A DNA stretch of 64,000 bases from Krasilnikovozyma curviuscula (taxonomy: Eukaryota > Basidiomycota > Tremellomycetes > Cystofilobasidiales > Mrakiaceae). Every line of letters starts with the position of its first letter. Position 1 is the first letter of the stretch. The translations under genes were made by a program, and so were the position numbers. This document shows, in pieces, positions 12,168-24,591 of this stretch. The notes under the pieces were generated by a model. That model ran no database searches, was not told the DNA's origin, and was given only the letters and a program-made list of their open reading frames with translations. The stretch is taken from the NCBI GenBank assembly GCA_014825775.1, contig MVAQ01000065.1, positions 30,486 to 94,485 on the forward strand. Direction: 5' to 3'.

Positions 12168-12831
12168 GGATTGTTGTCCGATTCTTAATTGTGGCAGTAT
12201 CTTTCCACCTTCAGCATTCATTAGCATTTCATGGTTTCTGTCCCCTTTCTCTCTTCATACGCTCAATCGCGATCAGTTCTTTCTTGCTTGTAACGACCTT
12301 CTGTTTCTTTATTCGATGACCCCGTTACGAACTATTTTACTTTTCCTTCTACGGTCACGCATTTATCTCTTACCATGCCTGCTCACTGCAAAGAGTAAAC
12401 CAATTGCCGTCCTCAAATGGTTTGACAGGTTCAATGCGCTGGCGCTTCCAAATTGGGCAAAACTCGCTAAAATCAGAGTGACACAGGCTTAGCACTTCTT
12501 GCTGTCCAACTAAGATTGCGCCCTCTCTTCAGACTTTCAAATTGTAAGCTGGGATTCCTGTCAAAACAGGAGCGCAAATTAGTGGCGCTCAACGACAACA
12601 TACTAGTTGAAACCTGCTCTCTACCTTGAGAGTGCTTCCACCATTACAAGAACAATTGATGAAAATATATAGTCTGGATATGGGATTCCAAGCAAACAAA
12701 TCCAACATTTTTCGAGTTGACCAACGCTGCAGCGCTCCGACTCGCGAAAATTCCCCCTGAGAATGCTGCTGCTTCCATCCGTCAAAGATTATACCCACTC
12801 GAAAAATCGGTTGGATGACTGGAATTTCACC
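12168..12831. other. Intergenic, NOT4 upstream region
   Basis: 660 bp between two plus-strand genes. An ATG at 12763 is in frame with NOT4 and would add 23 residues. Apart from that possible alternative start I see no coding signal. Confidence 0.45.
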
Positions 12832-15800
12832 ATGGCACCCATCAGATCAGTAATAAACTCATCTTCGATCGACTTAGCGTCGACATCCAGCTCTCCAGTA
12901 GGAACAAGGGAAGGAAAGGTCTCTACTGAATTTCTAAGGGGGCTGCAGGATGTCTACTGGAGTGATGACGAGGTAAGTTGCCCGTTTCAACAATCAGTGA
13001 GAAGGATACAGGGTAGAAGCAGATCTTATGACCTAGAGAGGGAGCTTGGATTGGTGGGCAGGGCCTGCTTTCGTTGCTGTTGCGTCTAGCTGTGTAGCAG
13101 AGGAAGGAATGCCTTTCCAGCCTCTTTTTGGAGCTGTTCCTCTCGACTTCCGAACTGAGTTCTGAGACTGACAGATTCATCTTTTCCTTCTTTTTCGATT
13201 GATACCCTGCTTATGGCCTGTTATCTTTCTGAAATCCATCCAGGACGAAACACCCGAATGCCCTCTGTGTATGGACGAAATGGACCTGTCCGACATCAAC
13301 TTCAAGCCATGTCCCTGTGGATATCAGATATGTAGATTCTGCCACAATCACATCGTTGCCAACTTGAATCGACGGTGTCCAGCGTGTAGAAGGGAGTACA
13401 CAGAAGAAGGTGTTGAGTTCATACCGGTGCCAGCTGATGAGTAAGTCAACCCGAACCTCTTTTTTTTAAGTCAAACTGCTCAGAGTTCATCTTCTCTCAT
13501 CATGGGGGACTCTTCTCGGGCGATTCATTCTTTGGCGCTGTACTAATCGCTTTCCCTGCGCCTTCTTTTCCAACCCAGAATCAAGCGGCTGACGGCACAG
13601 AAAAAGGCGAAGCAGAAACTCAACAAGGAGTTGGAGGCCTTGGGAAGGACCAAGTATAAAGACGTCAGAGTTATTGTAAAGAACATGGTATACGTCGTTG
13701 GAATGAGCTTACCTGGGAACGGAGACGAGGTTTGTAGCACATTTTTTCTTCTCGACTTTTCAAGCCTCCTGCCACCTTGCCTACTCTCCTTCGAAGAACC
13801 AACGCTAACAAGCGTGTTTTTAATTTCTTTGGTACACCTTCAATGTTATTTTGGTGGTTCTCGTGTCCTCGGCTGCAACTTGGTCCTCAAAAACTCAAAT
13901 AGCAACTTTCGACCCTGCGCTCAAACGACTACTTTGGCCAATACGGCAAAATATCGAAACTCATCCTTCACAAACGACCCAATTCATCATCTGGAGGAAT
14001 CTACATTACTTACCTTCGTCGAGAAGATGCCTCTAGGGCCATCCATGCCCTGGACGGCTTTCCCTCTCCCACGAGTCCAGGGACGGTTCTGCGGGCGAGT
14101 TATGGTACGATGAAGTATTGCGAGCATTGGCTGAAAGGTGGGAAATGTGAGAGGATGGCTAATGGTGGGGAGTGCTTGAACTTGCATGACTGGGGTGAGG
14201 AGAGGGATTGTTTTACGAAAGAGGATCTGAGTACTCTGTGCGTTTGCTCAATTTTATTTGCTGTATCGCATCCTTCAATATACTGAACCGTTCTGGATGT
14301 TTCGGTTTGATTCACAGGAAACACACAATGAAGGATACCGAGCGATTGCAGAAGCCTCCGGCTTCGGCCTCTTTACCTCCCAAACCTTCTCAACTGGCGG
14401 GCAAAACCCGAGAGGACGGATCTTCTGACTGTAAGTTTATTATAATCCAATTAATTGATGATTTCTTTTTGATGTAAATTTTAATTCAAACGGTAGCCTC
14501 CGCTCTACCACGTACGGCGTCCTGGGCCGCAACTTCAACTTCCAAACCTACACCCACTGGACTTGCTGCCCTTCCACCTAATCCACTGAAAACTTCTCGT
14601 GGTGTTCCTCCTCCGAAAGCCCCTCGAGTTGTTCAGCCTCTTCCACCCCATGCACCACCTCCTGGCCTGCTGCCTTCGCCGCCACCTGTAGCAGCTACTC
14701 CTGTGACACCTGCGGCTGCACCAGCAGCAGCAAAGGATTCATCGTCATCCACAACAGCCAGTCCAGCAGTAACTGCTACAACAGCACCTTTGTCCCAGCA
14801 GTCGTCATCCTCTGGCAGCAAACAAACACCATCGTCCTCTCCCCCAGCCTCAACTTCAGCACAAGAATCTATCTCTTCTACCCCGAAGGCAACCACCTCA
14901 CCGCCTGCTGTGGTTGTGGCAGAACCAACGGTCAATGGTTATACTGCAGCTCCAGTGTCGAGAAGTGCCTCACGTCAATCCTCGATCTCTTCAGCATCAG
15001 CTGTCCCGCCGTCATACCCACCTGGTCTTGGGCCATTGACCACAGCATCTTTGCCCTCCTCACCATCGCTTTCAGCACCACCACCGGGCTTATCACCAAT
15101 TCCACTTCACGCTCCCCCGCCAGGACTTGGCCTGCCTCAACAACTTCCACAGCAACAACAATCATCACCTCACCAACATTATCAACCATCTTCTCAGATT
15201 CAAGCATTGGCTGATGAGATCACAGCTCGTCGAGAAGCTCCATACCCTCAATCTGACAAAGACATTCCCATCTTTCCTGATATTGAGAGACTATGGAACT
15301 GTTTCGACGATCCTGCTGGGTTCTCGTTTGAGTTACGATTTGAGGCGAGGAAGCAGCAGAGCGGGGATGGTACCTTCGCGTTTGGTCACGAAGCAGTCAT
15401 CACGCCCAAGACTTATGAAGGCTCATTCGATCCATTCGGTGATGATGACATGAATCGCCCATCAACACCACACTCAGATTCAGCAGACACATACTCATCC
15501 GACCCTGCTCAAATGAAGAGGTCCAGATTTGATTTCGCACGCACCACACTAGCTTCGACTCGTCCTGCTATGGCTGGTCGAACACAAAGTCATTTGCTTC
15601 AAGGAGGAATGAGCCCTGCTCCCAGTCCTTTGGCCAAAGAAATCAGTCTTCCTTTGGGTATGGATGTGTATGGAAATGGTGTCAACAGTTCAAGACAACA
15701 GCAGAAACAACAGCATCATCAGGACGATGAAGACAGCAACACAGCAGCAATGATGCGTGGAATGACGATAGAGGAATCTCACCGACAGCAACAACAGAAT

Positions 15801-16691
15801 GCAACCGACTCATTCTTGAGCTCCGGAGTCACAACATCGTCAGCAACCGGGGATAACGGCAGCTACATGTGGTCGTCCGCTGGAGGCGCTGCTGGTAACA
15901 AAGATTTGATGCGTTCATCTACCCCAGCTTCTACTGTCGCCTCTCATTTGGGTTCTAGTCGTCCTGGAGGGCTAGGAGGTGCTCATTCTAGACAGGCTTC
16001 ATATAGTAGCAGCGTTCCAGCGGGAGCTCCTCCTCCTGGCCTTGGGTTCAACAAGACTGCCAACCATCTCCACCAGAACATTCAACAGCAACAACAGAAT
16101 GCTAGCGGTGGCTGGATTGGAGGTCAGCAGCAACAAGCTGGTGGTTACTCCGCTCCTCAACAAAGCTACCAACCTACCTCCTACGCTGGAACTTCGGCTA
16201 GTCAAGCTCAAGCGCTGAAGGATATGCTTGGTATGGGAATGGGAATCAATGGAATGGGTTATGGACAGCATGGAAATGGTCAGTTCCTACCCAAGTCGTC
16301 TCCGTCAACCTTGGGTTCTATCAAAGTTGACCCATATGTGTTTTCTCCAGATCATCTCAATCAGAACATGCCTTTCCAAGATCCTGCCATTCTTCACTCT
16401 CGCATGTCCAATGTCAACCCACAGCAGCAACATGGATATGCTCAGCAACAAGGCCACTTCCATCAGGATCAACAAGGTGGGAGTTTCAACGATTACAACA
16501 GCTTCGGTGGACAACAACAACTGTCGGCTCAAGCTTTGGCTGCTCAATCTGGAATTAGTTCTGCTCGACTTCTTCAGCAGTTACAGCAAAGCGGGTCTTC
16601 ATTTGCCAATGGTGTCGGTGGTCCATCGCCATCTCCACCTCCGGGTTCAGGAAATCGATATTCGTCTAACCTCTCCTACATGAGAGGTTAA
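12832..16691 (+). CDS. NOT4: CCR4-NOT E3 ubiquitin ligase NOT4/CNOT4
   Basis: RING-type ubiquitin ligase subunit of the cytoplasmic/nuclear CCR4-NOT complex, acting in mRNA decay and co-translational quality control. After a short first exon (MAPIRSVINSS...) comes the C4C4 RING typical of NOT4: CPLCMDEMDL, CPCGYQICRFCHNHI and RRCPACRREY. A coiled basic linker (KKAKQKLNKELEALGRTKYK) follows. Then comes an RRM (VKNMVYVVGMSLPG, YFGQYGKISKLILHK) and a CCCH finger (YCEHWLKGGKCERM...CLNLHDWGEERDCF). The remainder, mostly in one 2-kb exon, is disordered and rich in Q, S, P and G. It has five PPGL motifs and a conserved-looking IFPDIERLWNCFDDPAGF segment. Domain order is diagnostic. An upstream in-frame ATG at 12763 is an alternative start. 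Confidence 0.95.
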
Positions 16692-17429
16692 GACATCCGT
16701 GACGTTTTCGCTGCAGTTTCGTCGTTATCCTGTTCTTATTACATACTGTGTTCTCCCTCTTCAACTGTTCTTTGTCCTCCTACCTACCTAAACCTAGCTT
16801 TGCCTGTTTCTTCTCTCTTCCACTCGCACAATATCAATTTCTGTTTTAACTCTGATTTCTTCCTGAAACCTTGGCGTATGCAAGTTGACTAAGCATTTAA
16901 TTTCAAAGAACTGGAACAGCTGCCTGATGTCTCGTTATCCGGAAATCTGCATACTGAAGAAGTTTTGCGAAAATGCTCCGTCTTCTCTCGCGTTTATGTA
17001 CTCTGACGGGACCAAAGGATACCCGCTCGAATCAGGAAAAGAAAAATATCCTTTATAGCTGGGAATAGACTCAATCAGAGATCGACCCTTTCCATGAATC
17101 GTTTCAGTCCAATTTTCGCAACGCAAGTCTTGAATATCAATACAGGACGTAATAGGTCTAGGAAAAAAGAAACGGATATGAAAGCCAGATTGTAGTTTAT
17201 ATATAGAAGTGTCCGAGTACAGCACTGAGTCGTTGATTATAAAATGACAGGATAAGAAGTACCGAGGCAGTAAAGTGAGCGTTGAGAAAGGAGGATACCG
17301 TGACAGTCAATAGAATATCCTGTTACCAATGAAGAAGTACAAAGGAAGGTGGGTATAGAGCTACAATGAGCTCTAAAAAAAAGAGCGTTTTGGTTTATTT
17401 TTGTTGTTAAACCGTCAGCCTCTGCCCCC
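16692..17429. other. Convergent 3' region of NOT4 and Pal1
   Basis: 740 bp between converging genes. A minus-strand open frame at 16935-17225 (96 codons) has no recognisable similarity and sits where 3' UTRs are expected. I see nothing else. Confidence 0.5.
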
Positions 17430-19402
17430 TTAACCTCTGACCTTCAATCCCCTCACACGCTCCAACAATGACCCCTTTCTGCTGAGACCAGAAGACTCGT
17501 CCTTCTTATAGCTACCGCTGCCACTACTTCCGAAGTACGAATTTCTTGACGAGCCAGGTTCGAAGTTGATAGCGCCGGGCACAGGGATTGGACTTGGAGC
17601 AGGTGGACTCTTCAGTGGTGGAGTATGGACTGTGGTGGTTGCATCAGCAAAGGGATTCTCATTATGATGATTCTCATCCGCAAGGGTTTGGCCAGATGGC
17701 AACCTAGGAAGGGACTTGTCTCTTGTGGACGATTTGGAGGGATAGGGTCTTCTCTCCCTCGCTTCCGGTGCGGGTACAGGGTCGTTGGCGAGAGCGTCTA
17801 CAAAGACGAACGATTCAGAGGAGTTGGACTTATTGGTTGATTTACGAGAGAAGTAGTTGGGTCTGTTGGGGGATGTTGCCATAGGTGTCTGGTCGCTACC
17901 AGGGGTGAGATCTTCGGCATTAAGAGGTACGTTGGGGTTGTCCCTCATATTTTTGATTCGCTGGATGAGCGACTTGTTACGCTTCAAGCCTGACCCACCG
18001 TTACTCTCGCCATAGCCGTTGAGACCTGGTGATGGTGGACCCAGGCCAAAGGTCTTTGAGCTGCTTCGAGTCCTGCCGTGTGATGGGCGAAAGTTCTGAG
18101 ATTGAGAGTGGCTGATGGTGTGTATTGGCTCGTCAACTGATAATGATATATAATGTCAGCAAGTCGATTGGTGAGGTTAATCCAGCTGAATGTGACTAAC
18201 GAAGATCTTCCTGCGCGTCCGAGTCATTCGCGTTCACATCGTCACCAATCTCAACAATCCTGCCATCCTTCTTCGCTGGTGCTGAGCGACCTTCATGGCC
18301 ATTCCAGATGCTAGAACTGGCACTAGCAAGTCCAGTCTCTCCCATTGGCTTCGAGCTAGCCGCCCATCCGAAGTCTTCAAACGGCCTGTCGAAGCGAGAG
18401 AAATCAGAACCACCGCAAATAGAGGGGGCAGAGGGGGGAAGGAAACTTGAAAAGGCAACTCACTCTGGATCTTGCACACCCCATGCACTAGCCAATGCGT
18501 TCTTCTGAGCTTTAGCACGACCGTTCATGTAATCTTCTTCCTTCGGGTCACTAGGACCAGGATTCGACAAACTTCTGAGTCGGTTCTTGAAGAACCCGCC
18601 GCCGGAAGGTGGAGCAGAACGTGGTACTGAAGATGAGCCAAAGAATAGCGAAGGAGTTGCTGAGTCGTATGAGGACGACACTTCTCTCTTTTGCGTGGCG
18701 TCTTTTTGGTCGGGGCTAAATGTCACCTGCACGGGCAAAGGTCGTCACCAAATGGAGAGGGGGAAAAGAAGGACAAAGTGAAGGGATGAGGTCGAATTCA
18801 AAAAAACAATTATCTGTATGATGTGAAGACTAACCTCTTGCATAGATTTCAACGTCTTAGTGGCCAAAGCGCTCAGTTTTCCGTTCAACGGTGCTTCCTG
18901 CGTTGAAAGGGGACCTTCAGATTGGAAGGCTCTCATTGGTGAGGTTCCTGTGTCAGTTCCTGTATTTCTTGAAGGGGCTGCAGCACTAGATGAAGGAAAC
19001 ATTTTGTGGGTCAGTCACAAAGGCACGGTCCTGTGTAAGAGTCAGCAAAGCCAAAACTCGCGAAACCGAGACTCACTCGTATGGTGAATCATGATGGAAA
19101 ACTGGAGTCAACATCGTCAGTACTTCAACTCTGACTTTTAGAATAAGGAAAAAAGAACATCGTACCACCACCGAGCCACCCTGATTTATCAATGGAGTCG
19201 ATCACGTCTGCGTGCCTCGACCCTTTCTTCTTCGATTTGTCCTTCACATTCTTGTCTTTGGTCGAACGATCTGGAGACGCAAAAGGGTTGGATGCTAATC
19301 GGCCAGTGGTCGGTGACAGGTCTGACTGAGACCTTCTGGGCAGCGGTGGACTGGGCAAGCGTGGAGACAATACAGATATTCAGCACCTCAATACGCATTC
19401 AT
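17430..19402 (-). CDS. Pal1-family cell morphogenesis protein
   Basis: Homologue of S. pombe Pal1, which sits at growing tips and septa and at endocytic sites to keep cell shape. The signature block is split by introns: KKKGSRHADVIDSIDKSGWL, then VFHHDSPY, then AAAPSRNTGTDTGTSPMRAF. The rest is disordered and S/P/N-rich, with segments such as NPFASPDRSTKDK near the N-terminus, AQKNALASAWGVQDPE, IWNGHEGRSAPAKKDGRIVE, and a C-terminus ending SLLERVRGLKVRG. The start is the least certain part. An 8-nt first exon at 19402 (ATG AAT GC) spliced across a 44-nt intron to ...PPLPRRSQSDLSP gives an intact frame, but no other evidence fixes it. Stop is TAA at 17430. Family call rests on the HADVID...HHDSPY...APSRN pattern. 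Confidence 0.82.
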
Positions 19403-20605
19403 GACAAGAGAGATGAGAAGTGGAAAACAAGATGATGAAAACATATCCTCAGGGAGGACGCTGTCCAGTTCGAGACTGATGTCTCGATTCCAGGAAGTCC
19501 TGCAGCAGGTTCTATGTGTTACAGCCCTGCAAACAATTGAACCGCCCACAGGGCAGAAACAGCGTCTCCCCTGCTCTCCCTTCCCTGCCAGGTATACCCC
19601 ATCTATATCCTGCTCTGCTGTATAGCCCCCTGGTATATGAGACCATTTCCATTTCACGTCAAATTGGAGATTCTCCGGTGGAAATGGCCTGTTTGACGAC
19701 GCTGCCCTCCTCCGGTGGATATGCTGGAAAGACTGCTTACCTAGACGGTTTCTTTGCTGTATCTTCCGTCATGCCTCTTCTGGCATGCTTGTCCTTTGTA
19801 GGGCTGACTGTTCGAATTGTGACTGCCTCCCTGACTTGGTTCAGAAACACATCGTCGTCCTTCCCTGGCACAGGAGGTGCTGACATTTCGGCTGGGGTTA
19901 CCTCCTCCTGTCTGGCTGCTCGGTATCCTAGGGATTGTATACAGGTAATGCAGTTGCTTGAGAGGGATTGGATGCGAAAAGCTGAGTTCCCTGCTCAGGT
20001 TGAGTATCTGGCTGTGATTTTGGTCGAAGGCAGCCTTAGCTCTCGTTTGGCTGCATTCGACGACCTGGTTTTTAAGGTTCAATGACAGCCTCATTCAGAA
20101 AAATAAACAAGGGCGCCATTACCTTCCTGCCAGCCTATTCCAGAGACCATCTCTATTCACTATGCAGTATAGAGCTATAAACAGTTTTTGTCTCGTGGTC
20201 AAGTCAAGACCACACACGGATTGTGCACCACGGGGGACCGCCATCTGGCGAACGGCTTTTTTTTAGAGCTTCCACGCGTCGATCTCGCACAGTTGGCTCA
20301 GAAGGGAAGATGTATGATCAACATAAAGTGCTGGACGCGTTCAGCGAAGTGGAACGGTCTTTAGGTCGATGTGTGTCGTGTCGCCCGGGAGAGCAGAGAG
20401 CTGCGCCATTTCACCGGCTCACCGACGGCGCGCTTTTGCTCCATATCTCACATGATAGGTGGAAACAAACATAGATCTAAAGGTTTCACTAACCCCAAGG
20501 AGAAATAGGCCAGTAGCAACTTAAATACCACCTTTGGCCTCAGCCGAATCGCTCTTGCATGCTCCATCACATCTGCCTGTTCTTCATCTCACCGCCGTTC
20601 TCGCA
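19403..20605. other. Divergent promoter region, Pal1/GH43
   Basis: 1.2 kb between two divergent genes. A plus frame with ATG at 19684 runs 133 codons to 20085 (MACLTTLPSSGG..., one hydrophobic stretch) and a minus frame of 117 codons overlaps it at 20094-19741. Neither resembles a family. The 20200-20420 part is GC-rich, as might suit regulation of a secreted hydrolase. Confidence 0.4.
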
Positions 20606-22062
20606 ATGATTTGGTCGGCTTTACTCTCACTTCTATTTACTCTGGTCGGTACTGTTACAGCAACACCCGCCAAGAGGTACCAAAAGATCATCTCTGGAGC
20701 AAAATACCCAGCCCCTCTCGTTCAAAAAAACGGCAGCAGCTGGAACACATCTGATGGCTTCTTCCCACACGATCCTTCTATCGTTCAGCGAGTTACAGAT
20801 GGGAAATATTTTTTGTGTAAGTGTGCCTTGTTCGATCAAGTCGGCATTGGGTCTCATCAACCAATGTGTATTATCCGTCGGATTTTGCAACTGACCATCT
20901 TCCTCTCTCCTCGTTCAGTCCCCACTCACGGAAATGTCACTATCTTCCAAGCAGACTCCCTCGCGGGTCCATGGATCTACCAAGGAAAAGTACTTCCAGA
21001 AGGAAGCAAGATGGATTTCATCTCGGGAGACCCCTGGGCACCCGACGTCTCTTACTGGAATGGCACTTACTATTGCTACTGTGAATAGCTTCCGGCTCAT
21101 CTGCGATTTCCCGAAATCTGATGTTTTGAATATCTGTCCAGATTGTGTGTCAACGTTTGGCAGTCAGAACTCTGCGATCGGTCTTGCCATCTCTCCTACC
21201 ATGGAGCCAGGTACCTGGGAGGATCTGGGGATGATCATGAGGAGCAGTGACTCTTCACCTGCCGATTTGTTCAACAGCATTGATCCACACCTAGCGTTCA
21301 ATCAATCTGGAAGTCCATTCCTCTTTTGGGGTAAGTAAAGCTCGTCTAGCCTGAACTCTTTCCCTTCCCTTTCGACTCTTCTCGTTTCTTAACTAATTTC
21401 TTTGTCTTCATGTACACCAAGGATCCTTCTGGAGCGACATCTTTTCTATCGAGCTTCGTTCCGATCTCAAGTCGATCCCGCTTTCCCTTTCTCCAACTCA
21501 AGTCAGCTTCAACAGCACCTCACTTCAAGCTGAAGAAGGGTCTTTTGTGTACTACCACGAGCCATATTTCCACTTGTTCGTGAGTGCTGGGACCTGTTGT
21601 GGATTCAACGCCTCGGCGCTGCCGTTGGCAGGCGTGGAATACCACATTTTGACTGGCAGATCAAAATCCATCCAAGGAGTAAGTCTCTCGCTCCATCAAT
21701 ACTTGCTAGTTTGTTGACCAAATTTCTTCTCATGTCTGTTGGACTCAAGCCATACGTCGATTCCAAGGGTGTGCCGATGCTGGAGAGCGGTGGTGACGTC
21801 CTTTTAGCTTCACATGGCGAGATGTGAGTCCTTCTATTGTCGCTTCAGCCACGATTTTATCTCAGAACACTAACTAGTACTGATTAAAAGCTATGCGCCT
21901 GGGGGGCAGGGCGTTATCTACGACAACACGACGGGATACGATCTGCTATATTATCATTATAAGTCTCCGTCATCACCAGTACCTTATGCTGATAACTATG
22001 CACAGCTTGGCGTCAACAAGATCGACTGGGTGAATGGATGGCCCAAGCTCATCGATTGGTAA
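20606..22062 (+). CDS. GH43 arabinan endo-1,5-alpha-L-arabinosidase
   Basis: Secreted glycoside hydrolase cutting arabinan side chains of plant pectin. The start gives a signal peptide (MIWSALLSLLFTLVGTVTAT). GH43 landmarks follow in order: GFFPHDPSIVQ (catalytic base Asp), then GDPWAPDVSYWNGTYY (the WAPDV block), then NSIDPHLAFNQSGSPFLFWG (the pKa-modulating Asp), then LQAEEGSFVYYHEPYFHLFV (catalytic acid Glu), and PGGQGVIYDNTTGYDLLYYH near the end. Five or so introns. The reading YYCYYCVSTFGSQNSAIGLA crosses one of them. Several N-x-S/T sites (NGSSWNTS, NQSG, NTT) fit secretion. The end is WVNGWPKLIDW and TAA. All three catalytic acids are present, so it is probably active. A carbohydrate-responsive promoter in the long upstream gap is likely but not shown. 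Confidence 0.92.
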
Positions 22063-22302
22063 AGGAATCACATCTGGTCTTCAGTAAATATATTGTGGGT
22101 CTGTTGCTAGCCTGTCAGAAGACTGCAGTCCTCACTCATAAAAGCTGCTATGCATGGTATAACTTATGACTTTTATATTTCGTTCAAGCTATGGTCTTCT
22201 AAGGTGATTATGTGGTACAAGTTCGATGAAGTCTAATGGGTGGTAAACCGTAATTTTTGGTGCGAAAGGAAAATAAAATCATAGCTGTTTATGTCTCCGC
22301 AT

Positions 22303-24591
22303 TTAGAATCGGGAAATATCACGTCCGAAGAGAATGTTGAAACCCCCTGGTGATATGAAAGAAGACAATAATCAGTGTCCATTATGTGAAAGTCGCTGAT
22401 TTGGATATCTTGGACTTACAGTATACACTCATCAACAATCTGTTTCTCCAACTCATAGCCATACCCCAGTAGGCACTTCTCCAGAGGAACCAAGCCAACG
22501 AACCAGCATCTTTACCCTTAATACCATCAACATCCTTCGATGTTCTGTCAATCATAGCACGCCATGAACCGAGGTAGACCATGGAACCCCTGGATCGGAG
22601 CTCGAATGGAGTTGGTGGGAGACCCTTAACAGCACCGTTCAAGTTGGCAGCAAGCTGAGTACCCTTCTGCCCAGCGACTGATAATGAAAAGAAATCGTTT
22701 GATAAGCTAAGACCTTATTTCCGCAAACCAGAATAAGGCAATCACGAACCTTGGGCGGTAGCTGGCATTCGCAAACCTTCAATCATACTGTTGTCACCAA
22801 TGGCAAAGACATCTTCAATGATTTCGCCCTTCTCTCCGTCCTTCGAACGGAAAATGTTCATGTTGGCGTCGGTGATCAATGACTTTGATCTTGGGTCTTG
22901 GAAGACGTTTTTCATTCCGGCGATCAATGGGTTTGGTGAGAGACCAGTGGACCAAACGAGAAGACCGAATGGAACTAAAATGGAACACAACAATTGGTCA
23001 TCCATGTTTGAGGGTTGTTCAGCGATCAAACCTTACCTTTTCCTTCACCCTCAATGTCCATCCAACCTTCACCGACCTCCTTCACTCGGGAGTTTGGCTT
23101 GATCTGGACGCCTTCACGGAGGAATTGCTTCATGGCATATTCTCTCAAAGACCTGAAAGAGCAGGCAACGTTGATACCGGAATCAGTTCAAAGATAAAAA
23201 AATAAAAAAAATAAAAAATCACGGCGAGGATACTCACTCTTCGAATGACAAGAGAATTCCTGGGGCAACGTCGTAGAGGGTGATAGTAGCGTAAGGAACC
23301 AGTTCAGGGTAGATTTTTTGCATATCGGAAACAATGAGATCGTGGAGTTCTCCAGAGAATTCGACACCCTATGCGAATCAAATTTTGTCAGGAAAAATCA
23401 GCCAACGCTGAGGAAGAGGGAGTTGGATTTATATGTATGAACTCACCGTTGGTCCTCCTCCAACGATACGGAAAGAAAGAAGGTCTCTCTTCTCCTTCTC
23501 CTTGATAAATGGCTGAGAAGCACGCTCGAAACACTTTTCACGTGAACACAAAAACAATGGTCAGCCAAATGTCTAACACCGCAGAAAGAACAAACTCTAT
23601 ATTGGGGAGATACTGACATCGAGGATACGTTTCCTGATAGCTCTAGCATCTCTAACATCCTTCAAGAAGTTGGCGTGTTCGTAAACGCCCTTGGTACCAA
23701 ATGTAGCAGAGAAGCAGCCGACTGATACAACGAGCTTGTCGTACGAGATCATGAACTCTTCCGCCTTGGACTTGGCTTCATCTTCGACGAGAGATGGTCT
23801 AGAGGAAGTATTGGTGAGAGCCTTTCCTGAAGTAGCAGATGGTGGAATGGCGACGGCCGACACGACGTTGGGAGAGGTGGTAAGGGCAAGATCGACTGGG
23901 TTGGGAACGGAAGTTTGGAGAGTGATTTTCTTGGAGATTACGTCTGTGGAGTCGAAAATAAGCGTGGAGAGAGGGAGTCAAACAAAACTGAGATCAGCTT
24001 GTGCTACGAAAAGCAATTTTGCTCTCAAGAAAAAACCTGGAAATCTTACCGATATCTTCAGCTCTAGCTTGCAAGAACTTGATACCTTCGATTCTTCTAA
24101 CTGGTTCAAGAGCAACTCTGAATTCAAGAGTTCCGACAGCAGTTGAGGCCAGCAATGGGGTGAAGGTAAAGTAACCAGTTGGAGAGATGACAGTCACGTC
24201 GTACTTCTTCTTGTCAATTTTGGAAGCCTAAAATCAGGCATCAAGAACCAGTAACACATTGATGGCCATGTCAGTAAGTGTACATGAGACGTGGTAAGCT
24301 CGTTATCGTCACAATATCATTGGCTCTCGCGAAACGGGATGAACAATCCTCCCAATGAGCGACGATAAAAAGGACCAGAAAAAAATCACAACGGCTAGTA
24401 ATACAAAGAAGTGTACGCACAACAGTGTATCCTCCCCAACCAGTACCAAGAATGACAAGCTTCTCCTTCTTTCTGTTTTCACCAGCTGGGCCAATTGAGA
24501 AAGCACGAGCGTTGTAAACTCTGAGAGCTCCTGAAGTCGAGGTGGATGGCACTGAGGCAGCGAATCGAGAAGCTGATTGGCGAGACAACAT
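22303..24591 (-). CDS. NDE1: Alternative (type II) NADH:ubiquinone oxidoreductase
   Basis: Single-subunit, rotenone-insensitive NADH dehydrogenase that passes electrons to ubiquinone on the mitochondrial inner membrane without pumping protons. The ATG at 24591 begins a mitochondrial presequence (MLSRQSASRFAASVPS). The FAD Rossmann motif is KLVILGTGWGGYTVV. Downstream are ITLSKITLQTSVPN-like beta strands, YDKLVVSVGCFSATFGTKGV, then VPFGLLVWSTGLSPNPLI, then EIIEDVFAIGDNSMIEG and LPPTPFELRSRGSMVYLG. The last exon, missed in single frames, supplies WGFNILFGRDISRF, the usual C-terminus of fungal NDE/NDI proteins. No clear EF-hand insert was seen. External versus internal orientation (NDE versus NDI) cannot be decided from sequence alone. 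Confidence 0.92.

Noticed and set aside
12763..12831. Upstream in-frame ATG for NOT4
   Set aside because: Adds 23 residues with no family support. Kept only as an alternative start.
16935..17225. 96-codon minus frame between NOT4 and Pal1
   Set aside because: Sits between two 3' ends and has no recognisable domain; likely chance.
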